From positions 18,343 to 82,342 of the forward strand of contig JBICIG010000093.1 of the NCBI GenBank assembly GCA_043101605.1: a stretch of 64,000 nucleotides of DNA, given 5' to 3'. The notes under the pieces are model-generated. The model was not told the DNA's origin and did not search any database. It saw nothing but the letters and a program-made list of their open reading frames with translations. The position numbers were made by a program, and so were the translations under genes. The first letter of the stretch is position 1; every line of letters starts with the position of its first letter. Below are positions 26,252 through 34,800 of the stretch, one piece after another. This DNA is from JBICIG01 sp043101605 (lineage in GTDB: Bacteria; Planctomycetota; Phycisphaerae; Phycisphaerales; UBA1924).

Positions 26252-26769
26252 AGCGAGGCGCGATCCTTCTGGAGATGATCGCCGCGCTGGCGATCTTCGT
26301 GATGGCTTCGCTGGCGATCACCTCGCTGCTCCGCCAGGGCATGGGATCGCTCGACCGCGAGCAGTTGCGCGCCCAGGCCGCGGACCTCGCCCGTTCGACC
26401 ATGGCCCGGCTCGAATCGGGCGAACTCTCGGAGATGAACGCGAACGGCCCGGTCCCCCCCTGGCCCGCCGACGAACGCAACTGGGAGGGCGACGCAGAGG
26501 TGACGCCCGACGCGCTGTTCATCGAAGCCGAGGAAGCCTCGGGTTGGGAGATCCGCGTCGAGACCGAGCCCTCGGAGTTCGAGGGACTCAGCGTCGTGCG
26601 CGTATTCGTGACGCGGCGCGATCCCGAGGACGACCAGCGGGTGCTCGCCTCGGCCGAACTGCACCAACTCGTTCGCCTGCGCGAAGCCGAGGCCGATATC
26701 GCCGGCGAGGCCGATGATCTCGCGGGCGAAGCCGAGCGTAGCGCCGCGACGCGGCGGGGAGGGCGCTGA
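26248..26769 (+). CDS. gspI: GspI-like minor pseudopilin
   Basis: This 173-residue protein has the very short leader MKRG|AILLEMIAALAIFVM; Glu at +5 is kept, though the +1 residue is Ala instead of Phe. The mature helix is followed by a region typical of GspI (LRAQAADLARSTMARLESGEL) and a beta domain (GWEIRVETEPSEFEGLSVVRVFVTR). The C-terminus is charged (EADIAGEADDLAGEAER). It overlaps gspH by four bases (ATGA), so translation is probably coupled. The call relies on gene order and the prepilin leader. Confidence 0.75.
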   Translation: MKRGAILLEMIAALAIFVMASLAITSLLRQGMGSLDREQLRAQAADLARSTMARLESGELSEMNANGPVPPWPADERNWEGDAEVTPDALFIEAEEASGWEIRVETEPSEFEGLSVVRVFVTRRDPEDDQRVLASAELHQLVRLREAEADIAGEADDLAGEAERSAATRRGGR

Positions 26770-26773
26770 AGCC

Positions 26774-27547
26774 GTGCGCACCCGCCGCGAACATTCCGCC
26801 GACCGCGCCGGCTTCTCGCTCTTCGAGGTGCTGCTGGCGCTGGCGATACTCGTCGTGCTGTCGGGTGCGATCCTGACCTTTCTGCGCACACTTGCGGGCG
26901 ATCGCGAGCGGGCGGCGACCGCCGCCGAGCGGGCCCGCACCGCGACGCAGGTCATCGAACGCCTCGAGGCGGATCTCTTCACGGCTCTTGCCGGGGGTCC
27001 GCGCATGGGTGCGGGGATCCGGGGCGATTCGGCCTCGATCCGGCTGATGTCGCGTGGCGTGACGCCGCCGCTCGCGTCGGCGGGAGAGATCGTCCCGCTG
27101 AGCGATCTGCAGGGGAGCGAGTTCCGCTTTGACGCCGAGTCCGGTGAGTTGCGCGCGCGCCGCTGGGACGCGCTCTCGAAGGACGAGCCGCCGCCGATGT
27201 CGGTGATCGGCGAGGGCATCGCCCGCGTCCGGTTCCGCTATCTGGTGGGCAACGATTGGCAGGGGGGCTTCGACTCCATGACCCACGGCGGGCTCCCCGC
27301 GGCGATCGAGGTGGCGATCTGGTTCGAGGATCGGCGCACGCCCGAGCCCGAGGAGGATCCGCTCGCGGGGTTGCAGCCGAGCGGGCGGGGCGTCGCGCCG
27401 GTGCTCGAAGCCGAGCCCGTGCCGATCCCGACCGAGGCGGAGCCGACGGCCCCGAGCGGAACTCCCGATCGCGTCCGCATCATCGTGGTCCCCGACGGGC
27501 CTGAGTTCGACGCGAGCCCGACGGTCGGCGGGGGGGGCTCGTCATGA
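26774..27547 (+). CDS. gspJ: GspJ-like minor pseudopilin
   Basis: This 257-residue protein starts with GTG at 26774, four bases after the gspI stop, behind GGGGAGGG. The leader is basic, then AG|FSLFEVLLALAILVV with Glu at +5. The body has GspJ-type features (TATQVIERLEADLFTALAGGPRMG, SEFRFDAESGELRARR, GIARVRFRYLVGNDWQGGFDS, LPAAIEVAIWFED). A proline- and glutamate-rich stretch follows, then a final beta strand. It overlaps gspK by four bases (ATGA). By family GspJ joins GspI and GspK at the pseudopilus tip. Confidence 0.82.
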   Translation: MRTRREHSADRAGFSLFEVLLALAILVVLSGAILTFLRTLAGDRERAATAAERARTATQVIERLEADLFTALAGGPRMGAGIRGDSASIRLMSRGVTPPLASAGEIVPLSDLQGSEFRFDAESGELRARRWDALSKDEPPPMSVIGEGIARVRFRYLVGNDWQGGFDSMTHGGLPAAIEVAIWFEDRRTPEPEEDPLAGLQPSGRGVAPVLEAEPVPIPTEAEPTAPSGTPDRVRIIVVPDGPEFDASPTVGGGGSS

Positions 27548-29274
27548 CGCATCGCTCCCATGCAGTCCGGTTCGATCGGGTCGCGACGCGCGGGCGGCGG
27601 GGTGTGATCCTCTACGCGGTGCTGATCATCGTTGTGCTGGGGACGCTTTCGGGCGCGTCGATCCTGCTCCGGGCCGACGCGCAGGTGTCGGCGTCGAGCG
27701 CGGTGCGCGCGCGCGATCAGGTGCGCTCGCTGGCGTGGTCGGGCCTGCAGGGGGTGATGAGCGAACTGGCCGAGCAGCGTGAGGACATGCTCGACGGCGA
27801 ACTGCCGCGGGTGACCGAGTCGTGGGAGCTCTTCCGGGATGGGAGCGGCGCGGTCGGGATCATCCGGCTGGTTGACCTGACCCCCGAGGACCCCGAGTCG
27901 CCGATTCAGCCCGAAACGGGCAAGCTCAACATCAACCTCGCGACCGAGGAGATGCTCGCGGCGATCGAGCCGATCGGCCCGGACCTGGCCGAGAAGATCA
28001 TCGCCGCGCGCGCCCGCGGCCCGTTTGCTTCAGTCGAGGAACTGCTGACGATCGAGGGGATGACGCCCGACCTGCTCTTCGGCGAACTGACGGACCTTGT
28101 GGATGACTACGGGTCGGTGCCGGCGGAGCCTGCCGGGGCCGGGGGCTTCTCGCTCGGGGACGACGCGGGCCCGGAGATGTCTTTCGAGGTTTCGGCCGAC
28201 ACCTTCGAGCCCACGGCGGATCTTCGCCTGATCGACCTGCTGACCGTGCACACCTTCGATCCCAACATCCAGGCGGGTCTGATGCGACCCGATGCGCGGG
28301 GCGACCTGCGGCTGAACCTCAACCTGCCGTGGTCCGAGGGGCTCGGGCGGGCGATCTCGGCGCGCTGGAATGACGACGCGGCCAATGCCCTGCGCGCGCT
28401 GATGACCTCGGGCACCACTTTCCGCAACGACGCCGCGATCGTCACGCAGCTCGATCGTCTGGCCCCCGAGGCCTATGCGATCTGGGACGATGTGCTCGAT
28501 GCGATCACCACGACCGACGATCAGTTCCGTCCCGGGCGGGTGGACCTGAATGTCGCGCCGTTCGAGGTGCTGCGGGCGATCCCCGGGTTCTCGCGCGAGT
28601 CGGCGCTGGCGGTGGTGGAGCTCCGCAACAGTCTGAGCGCCGCGGATCGGCGGTCGGTCGCGTGGCCGGTCTCACAGGGAATACTTTCCAATGCGGAGTT
28701 CAGGGAAGCCGTCGACTGGCTCTCGACGCGGTCGATGCAGTGGCGCGTCCGGATCGAGGTGGGGATCGCGTGGCCCGATGAGCAGAGCGGCGAGGTGGGC
28801 GATCTCGAATCGGCGCCCCTCCGTGAGCGGATGGTCGTCGAGGCGATCATCGATGTCGCGTCGCAGCGGCCCAGGATCGCGTACCTGCGCGATGTGACGG
28901 CTCTCGATGCGATGCGTCAGCTCGAGGACGAGGGGGCGGAACTGTTCGAATCGCTTGGAGAGGAGGTCGCCGAGGCGCCGATCGAGGACCCTTTCGATCC
29001 GGCGGCGGTTCGGCTGGACGAGGGGGACGGTGAGCTGGCTGAGGGCTCGCTCACCGAAAACGGAGGTGGGGAGGACGCGGATCGCCCCGGGCGCATCACG
29101 CGCTTGAGCAACCGGGTAGGCTCCAACCGAATGGAAACCGACGGGGGAGGCGGCTCGCGCGTCAGTCGTGTGCGCGCGCGGGGTGGAGAATCCGAGGCGG
29201 CGGAGACGGATCTCCCCGCGGCGGTGGATCGTCGGATCGGTCGCTGGACCACGCGGTCGGGAGGGAACGGATGA
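27544..29274 (+). CDS. gspK: GspK-like tip pseudopilin
   Basis: This 576-residue protein has a short basic leader and the segment RRGVILYAVLIIVVLGTL; as in GspK proteins there is no Glu at +5. The large helical domain contains a helix-hairpin-helix-like repeat (INLATEEMLAAIEPIGPDLAEKIIAARARGPF) and a later DLNVAPFEVLRAIPGFSRESALAVVELRN, both usual in the GspK SAM-like part. An acidic segment (EDPFDPAAVRLDEGDGE) and a serine/glycine-rich tail extend it beyond the usual ~330 residues. It overlaps both neighbours by ATGA junctions. Confidence 0.85.
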   Translation: MTHRSHAVRFDRVATRGRRGVILYAVLIIVVLGTLSGASILLRADAQVSASSAVRARDQVRSLAWSGLQGVMSELAEQREDMLDGELPRVTESWELFRDGSGAVGIIRLVDLTPEDPESPIQPETGKLNINLATEEMLAAIEPIGPDLAEKIIAARARGPFASVEELLTIEGMTPDLLFGELTDLVDDYGSVPAEPAGAGGFSLGDDAGPEMSFEVSADTFEPTADLRLIDLLTVHTFDPNIQAGLMRPDARGDLRLNLNLPWSEGLGRAISARWNDDAANALRALMTSGTTFRNDAAIVTQLDRLAPEAYAIWDDVLDAITTTDDQFRPGRVDLNVAPFEVLRAIPGFSRESALAVVELRNSLSAADRRSVAWPVSQGILSNAEFREAVDWLSTRSMQWRVRIEVGIAWPDEQSGEVGDLESAPLRERMVVEAIIDVASQRPRIAYLRDVTALDAMRQLEDEGAELFESLGEEVAEAPIEDPFDPAAVRLDEGDGELAEGSLTENGGGEDADRPGRITRLSNRVGSNRMETDGGGGSRVSRVRARGGESEAAETDLPAAVDRRIGRWTTRSGGNG

Positions 29275-30752
29275 CACCGCGCGGACCCCGCACGATCATC
29301 GACCTGGACGGCAGCCGCGCGTGCGTGATCGCCGGCGGACAGGTGGCGTCGCTGCAGCGCCCGAGCAAAGTGGCGGCGGACGACGCGTCGGCGTTCGGGG
29401 CGTGGCTCGCCGAGTCGGCGCGGGAGGCCGGGGTCGCGATCAAGGGGGGTGTGCTGCTCACGCTGGCGCGGCGGGAGGCGGTGGTCAAGCGGTTCGAGGT
29501 CGCGGTCGCCGAGGGGGCGGGGCAGGCGGACCTCGACGGGGTGATCAGGCTGCAGATGGCAAGGCAGCTCGCCGGACCCGTGGAGGACCCGGTGGTCGAC
29601 TATCGCATTCTGCGCGATCGCACCGACGCCGCGGGCACGCGCCGTCTGCTGGTGCTGGCGGGGGGGATCCCGCGGTCGCGGCTGGAATTTTTGAGCGAGG
29701 CGATGGGCAAGGCGGGGTGCAAGCTGCAGGGCGTCACGCTCCGTTGCTTCGACACCACCGCGCGGCTGATCGCGTCGGCGGCGGGGGAGGAAGTGGCGGC
29801 GCTGGGAGTGACGCTCGGGCCCGGGGCGGTGGAACTGGTGCTCGCCGACCCATCCGGGCTGGTGGCGGCGCGGTCGCTGGAAGTCGGGGCCGATTCAGCA
29901 TCGTCAAGCGAGGACCTGGCGAGGCAGATTGCGGTTGAGGCGAAGCGAATCTGGGTGAGCTACCGGGCCGCGTCGGATTCGCTGGAGGTTCGACGCGTCG
30001 TCGTGATGGGCGGCGGCGAACTGGGCGATTCGATCGGGCGGGCGGTGCTCGAGTCGCTGGGGCTCGGGACCGAAGCCGAGGCGGTCGATTCGACGCACGA
30101 TTCGCTGGCGGACGATGGGGAATGGCGCGGCGGCGCCGAGGCGCTGGACTTTGCCAATCCCGCCGCGGCGCCGGATCCGGGCGCACGCCGTCGGCAACTA
30201 TCGCTGCTGGGTGCGCTGGCGGTGATTCTGCTGCTCGGGGGCGGGTGGGTGCTCGCCGAGTCGGCGCTGGGAGGATTGCGAGCCGACATAGCGGCGGCGA
30301 GCGCACGCGAGCGATCGTTGCGGGGCAAGGTGCAGGATCACCTGGTGCTCAAGGGTCGGTACGCGCACCTGCGGGCGTGGCTCGGGTCGCGGACGAGTTG
30401 GATGGAGCATCTCGAGGCGGTCGTCGCGGACCTGCCCGATCCGCCGAACGCGATCGTCGGGAAGATTGCGGGGCTGAACCTGCCGCAGTCGAACGGGCGG
30501 GATGTGCGGTATGTCTCCAAGGGCGACGGGCCGATGGAGGGGGACTGGATCCGCGAGCGGACGGTGCGGATGTCGGTCGCGGGTCGGACGCCGTCGCCCG
30601 AGCAGGTGGCGGCGATCCGTGCGGCGTTCCTGGCGCGGGGGATCTACCGCGTCGGGACGGGTCGGGCCGACGGGGAGCCGGTGTTTGACTTCGACCTGAC
30701 GAGCGGCGACCCGAGGCCGACGCTGCCGACGCCCGGGGAGGAGTCGCCATGA
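29271..30752 (+). CDS. gspL: GspL-like protein (PilM-like domain fused to PilN-like membrane segment)
   Basis: This 493-residue inner-membrane assembly protein has an N-terminal two-thirds like the actin-like PilM/GspL cytosolic domain (TIIDLDGSRACVIAGG, FEVAVAEGAGQADLDGVIRLQMARQL, RRLLVLAGGIPRSRLEFL, VVMGGGELGDSIG). A single transmembrane helix follows near residues 305-325 (LSLLGALAVILLLGGGWVLA). The periplasmic part resembles PilN (LRGKVQDHL, WMEHLEAVVADLPDP). In type IV pilus systems PilM and PilN are separate; in GspL they are one chain, as here. By family it would bind GspE in the cytosol. Stop and start overlap the neighbours by four bases. Confidence 0.82.
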   Translation: MTPRGPRTIIDLDGSRACVIAGGQVASLQRPSKVAADDASAFGAWLAESAREAGVAIKGGVLLTLARREAVVKRFEVAVAEGAGQADLDGVIRLQMARQLAGPVEDPVVDYRILRDRTDAAGTRRLLVLAGGIPRSRLEFLSEAMGKAGCKLQGVTLRCFDTTARLIASAAGEEVAALGVTLGPGAVELVLADPSGLVAARSLEVGADSASSSEDLARQIAVEAKRIWVSYRAASDSLEVRRVVVMGGGELGDSIGRAVLESLGLGTEAEAVDSTHDSLADDGEWRGGAEALDFANPAAAPDPGARRRQLSLLGALAVILLLGGGWVLAESALGGLRADIAAASARERSLRGKVQDHLVLKGRYAHLRAWLGSRTSWMEHLEAVVADLPDPPNAIVGKIAGLNLPQSNGRDVRYVSKGDGPMEGDWIRERTVRMSVAGRTPSPEQVAAIRAAFLARGIYRVGTGRADGEPVFDFDLTSGDPRPTLPTPGEESP

Positions 30753-31786
30753 ACCGGCGCACGCTCACGGGGATCGCGGTCGGCGCGTGCGTCGCGTTCG
30801 TGGTCGGGACCTTCGGGTACGAGCGGATGTACGCGGATCCGCGCGCAAAGCTCGTCGATGACCTTTCGAACCTGCGGGATCGGATCGACGGGTATGAATC
30901 GATCCTGGTCGGTGGGGAGGAACTCAAGGCGCGGGAGACGGCTCTGCGGGCGCGGATGCTCGGCGGGCGGGCCGACGAGATCGTGCACGAGGTGCGCGTG
31001 GCGGTTCGAAAGCTGGGGATTGCGGGGGGGCTGGTCGAGTCGTCGCTGAGCGTGGTGACGCCCGAGTCGCCGCGGCCGATCCCGAATCCGTACCCGGAGA
31101 CGGGGCGGCTGGGGCGCACGCCGCAGGGACAGGTGCTCAAGGAGAGCGCCGGGTTCGGGGTGCTGCGCGCCGAGTTGACAGGGGTTGGGAGCTACGAGTC
31201 GGTGGTGGGGACGCTCGCGCTCGCTGAGAGCCAGCCGTGGATCCACCGGATCGATGCGGTGTCGATCGAGCCGGCGAGCGACGAGGCGAGGCTTTTTGAG
31301 CTGCGGATGGTGATGTGGTTCGTGTGGGTGCCCGAGGGCGGGGGGCTGGATGCCGAGGGGATGCAGGTGCGTCCGGTGTCTGAGCGGGCGGGGGGGATCG
31401 CGTCGAGGCTGACGCGTTTGAACCCGTTCCGGTACGACCCGCCGCCGCCCCCGCCGAAGCCCGAGCCCAAGCCGGAGCCGAAACCGGAACCCAAGCCCGA
31501 GCCGAAGCCCGAGCCGCCCCCGCCGCCGTATCACGAATGGCGGCTGTGGGGGGTGATTCAGAGTTCGCTCGGCACCGAAGCGGGGCTGGTCAATATGAGA
31601 ACGGGACAGAGTGTCCGCTTGGCGGAGGGAGCGCGGGTGGAGATCCGGCCCGGGGGCCCGGCGGCGCGGTTTGTCGGAGGGTCGGGCGAGGTCGCCCGTT
31701 TCGAGATTGAAGATCAGGTGTTCGAGGTTCGGCTGAACCAGACGCTGGGCGATCGGCGTCCTGTGGAAGCCGAGCCAAGTGGTTAG
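30749..31786 (+). CDS. GspM/PilO-like protein fused to a PilP/GspC-like domain through a KPEP linker
   Basis: This 345-residue protein has one N-terminal helix (LTGIAVGACVAFVVGTFGY), a coiled coil and a PilO/GspM-type ferredoxin-like domain (FGVLRAELTGVGSYESVVGTLALAES). A stiff linker of repeated Lys-Pro-Glu-Pro follows (nt 31438-31530). The C-terminal ~75 residues (WRLWGVIQSSLGTEAGLVNMRTGQSVRLAEGARVEI) look like the PilP/GspC homology-region domain, which in relatives binds the secretin N0 domain. The linker, like that of TonB, could reach across the periplasm. No separate GspC is present, so this chain may supply that role. The next gene is the secretin, 70 bases on. Confidence 0.72.
   Translation: MNRRTLTGIAVGACVAFVVGTFGYERMYADPRAKLVDDLSNLRDRIDGYESILVGGEELKARETALRARMLGGRADEIVHEVRVAVRKLGIAGGLVESSLSVVTPESPRPIPNPYPETGRLGRTPQGQVLKESAGFGVLRAELTGVGSYESVVGTLALAESQPWIHRIDAVSIEPASDEARLFELRMVMWFVWVPEGGGLDAEGMQVRPVSERAGGIASRLTRLNPFRYDPPPPPPKPEPKPEPKPEPKPEPKPEPPPPPYHEWRLWGVIQSSLGTEAGLVNMRTGQSVRLAEGARVEIRPGGPAARFVGGSGEVARFEIEDQVFEVRLNQTLGDRRPVEAEPSG
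31438..31530 (+). repeat. Coding repeat for the Pro-rich (KPEP)n linker
   Basis: Six-base and twelve-base in-frame repeats encode six prolines, about five Lys-Pro-Glu-Pro units and five more prolines. They lie inside the PilO/PilP-like gene. Repeat number could vary between strains by slippage, changing linker length. Confidence 0.75.
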
Positions 31787-31855
31787 ACTGGGTTCCGGCG
31801 GGATTGGAGTCCGCCGTTCGGCGATGCGCACGGCCGAGCGCAAAGGGAGTTGCAC

Positions 31856-34800
31856 ATGGAACGGCGTCACACGGGTGTGGTGCGGGCGGCGGTGTCGGTG
31901 GCTCTGGCGGCGGGGCTGCCGGTGTCTGTCGCGTGGGCCCAGCCCAGCCCGGCCGAGGAGCCGGCGAAGCTGACCGACCCGTCGACCGGGGGCGAGGCTC
32001 CGAGCATCCGGTTCAATTTCAAGGACGCACCGTTCGATGAGGTGCTGGACTTCTTCTCGCGTGAGTCGGAGTTGCCGATCATCCGCGAGGCCGCGGTGCC
32101 CAAGGCGTCGATGACCTTCCTCAGCGGAGAGGCGCTGACCTTCGAGGAGGCTCTGAGCGTTCTGAACCTGAATCTGCGGATGCACGGGGTGCAACTGCGG
32201 AAGGAGGACAACTACCTCTACCTGGCAACGCTGGCGGACTCGTTCCGGAGGCCCTCGCCGGTCGCGAACGGGGAGGTCCCCGAGGACGCGACGCCCGACA
32301 AGATCCTGACGGTGACGATCCCGCTGAGCAATGCGACGGCGACGCTGGTGGCCGAGCAGATCAAGCCGCTGATCAGCGATCTCGGTGGCGTGACGGCGGT
32401 GCCGGCGCAGAACATGGTCATCGTGGTGGAGACCGCGGCGCAGATCCGGCGGATCAGCGACATCATCCGCACGATCGACGCGGAGAAGCCGGTCGATTCC
32501 AAGTTCCAGCTCTTTCCGCTCAAGCACGCCGAGCCGAACGCGGTGGTGAGCGCGCTGACGGGGCTGATCGGGGAACGGCAGCGGACGGTCGTCATCGATA
32601 AGGACGGCAAGCAGCGCGTGGTCGAGGAGATGAATGTCGGGGGGGTGAACCTCCAGCCCGATCCGCGGACCAACAGCGTGATCGCGGTGGGGCCGCAGTC
32701 GCGGATCGACACGGTCGCGGAGCTGATCGCGCTGCTGGATGTGCCCGAGGAGGGTCAGGGCGAGCGGCAGATGGTGACGCTGACGCTCGAGTCGATCACG
32801 CCGCAGAGCGCGGCGCAGAGTCTGAATCAGTTGTTCCAGGGGTTGCGTGCCGACCGTCGCCCGACGATCCTGCCGCTGCCCGAGGCGGGGAAGATCACGA
32901 TCGTGGGGTCGGCGCCGCTGCTGGTGCAGGCGTCGGCGCTGATCTCGGAACTGGATCCGGGGGCCGGGGGGGATGCTCAGCCGCCGCGGACGGAGAAGGT
33001 CGCGCGGCTGCTGTCGTTCGAGCACCTGGACCCGGGGACGGCCGAGCAGGTCGCGTCGCGGATGCTGAGCGATCGCCAGCGGCAGGTGCTGCGGTATTCG
33101 CCGTCGCCCTCGGGCAACGGGCTGCTGGTGTCGGGGCCGGCGGGGGATGTGGCGGCGCTCGAGACGCTGCTTCGGGGGCTTGATGTCGAGCCCGAGTATC
33201 GCGCCGATGTGCGTCTTGTTCGGATGGAGGAGCCCAACGCGGGGGTGGTGGTCGATCGGGCGCGGCAGCTGTTCGAGGCGTCGAAGCCGCGGAACGAGCC
33301 CGAACTGCAGGTCACGCTCGACGAGGCGTCGGGGATGCTGACGCTGATCGGCGAGCGGTCGGCGCTGTCGCGATTCGAGCAGGTGCTGCGGACGGTGCAG
33401 ACGAACCGCCCGGCCGAGCTCGAGACCCGGGTGTACGCGATCCAGACGCGTCGGCCGAGCGAACTGGTGACAAAGCTGAACCGGCTGGCGCGGCCGCTGC
33501 TGGATCCTGGCGATGGTTCGCGGTTCGAGATGCCGCGGTTCGAGGCGCTCGACGAGCTCGATCAGTTGATCGTGCGGGCCGAGCCGGCGCAGTTGTCGAT
33601 GATCGAGAGCCTGATCGGCGAGTTGGATGTGACCGAGCCCGGGGACCAGGAGTTCCGGGTGGTGCGCGTCGGGCAGGGGGATCTGGCGGCGGTGCAGGCG
33701 AGGGCATTGGAGCTCTACGAGCGTCAGGCGTCGCTGCGGCCCGAAGGGGAACTCGGCGAGTTGAGCGTCGAGGCTGATGCGGAGTCCGGGTCGCTGCTGG
33801 TCTCGGGAACGCGCGAGGCGGTGCGGCTGTACGACGAGTCGATCCGGCAGGCGCAGCAGTTGCTGCCCCCCAAGCGGACGACGGTGGTGATCGACATCCA
33901 GAATGTGGATGCCAAGGAGATCCTGACGCCGCTGGAGGAGCTGCTGTCGACGGCGGATCCGATTGATGAGGCGCGGCGGGTGCCGGACCCGTCGATCGCG
34001 GTGATGGAGCGGACGAACTCGCTGCTGGTGACGGCCGAATCGGCGCAGCACCGACTGATCGCGGACTTTGTGCGCCGGCTGGATCGGCTTGAGCAGACCG
34101 AGCTTCCGCCGCTGAAGCTCTTGCAGTTGCGTGCGGCGGACTCGGTGGCGATCGCGTCGATGCTGCAGCAGCAGTACAACAAGCGGCCGCAGGCGGATCG
34201 GACGGCGCGGCCGGTGGAGGTACGGGCGGACCCGGCGACGAACACGCTGATCGTGAGCGCGCACGCGGAGCTGTTCGACGAGATCAAGTCGTTCGTCGAG
34301 GAGCTCAACAAGGAGCAGCGGGAGGGGCCCGAGCGGGTCACGGTGCTGTTCAGCCTGCAGGTTGCCAAGGCGACGGATGTGGCGCAGGCGATGGATCGGC
34401 TGTACCCCGAGCCCCCGATGCCGCGGGATCGCCGCGGGACGCCGATGCCGTGGCTGCAGAAGGAGAAGGAAGTCACCGTCTCGGCGGACCCGAGCACGAA
34501 CTCACTGATCATCGACGCGCCGGCGGACCGGATCGAATCGCTGGAGGAACTGGCGGCGAAGCTGGACCGGGTGGAGATCCCGCCGGTGGCGGAACTGCGG
34601 ACCTACCAGGTCGTCGGGGCGGACCTGCAGGCGGTGGCGCGGACGCTTCAGGCGCTATCGCGCAACGGGAACCTGGCGGCGCCGGCGCAGCCGGGCAAGA
34701 AGCAGGTCGAGGTGATGGTCGAGACCGAGCCTCGGAGCTCGACGCTGATCGTCGCGGGCGACGAGGTGACCTTCGAGCGGGTCGAGGCGGTGCTGGCGGA

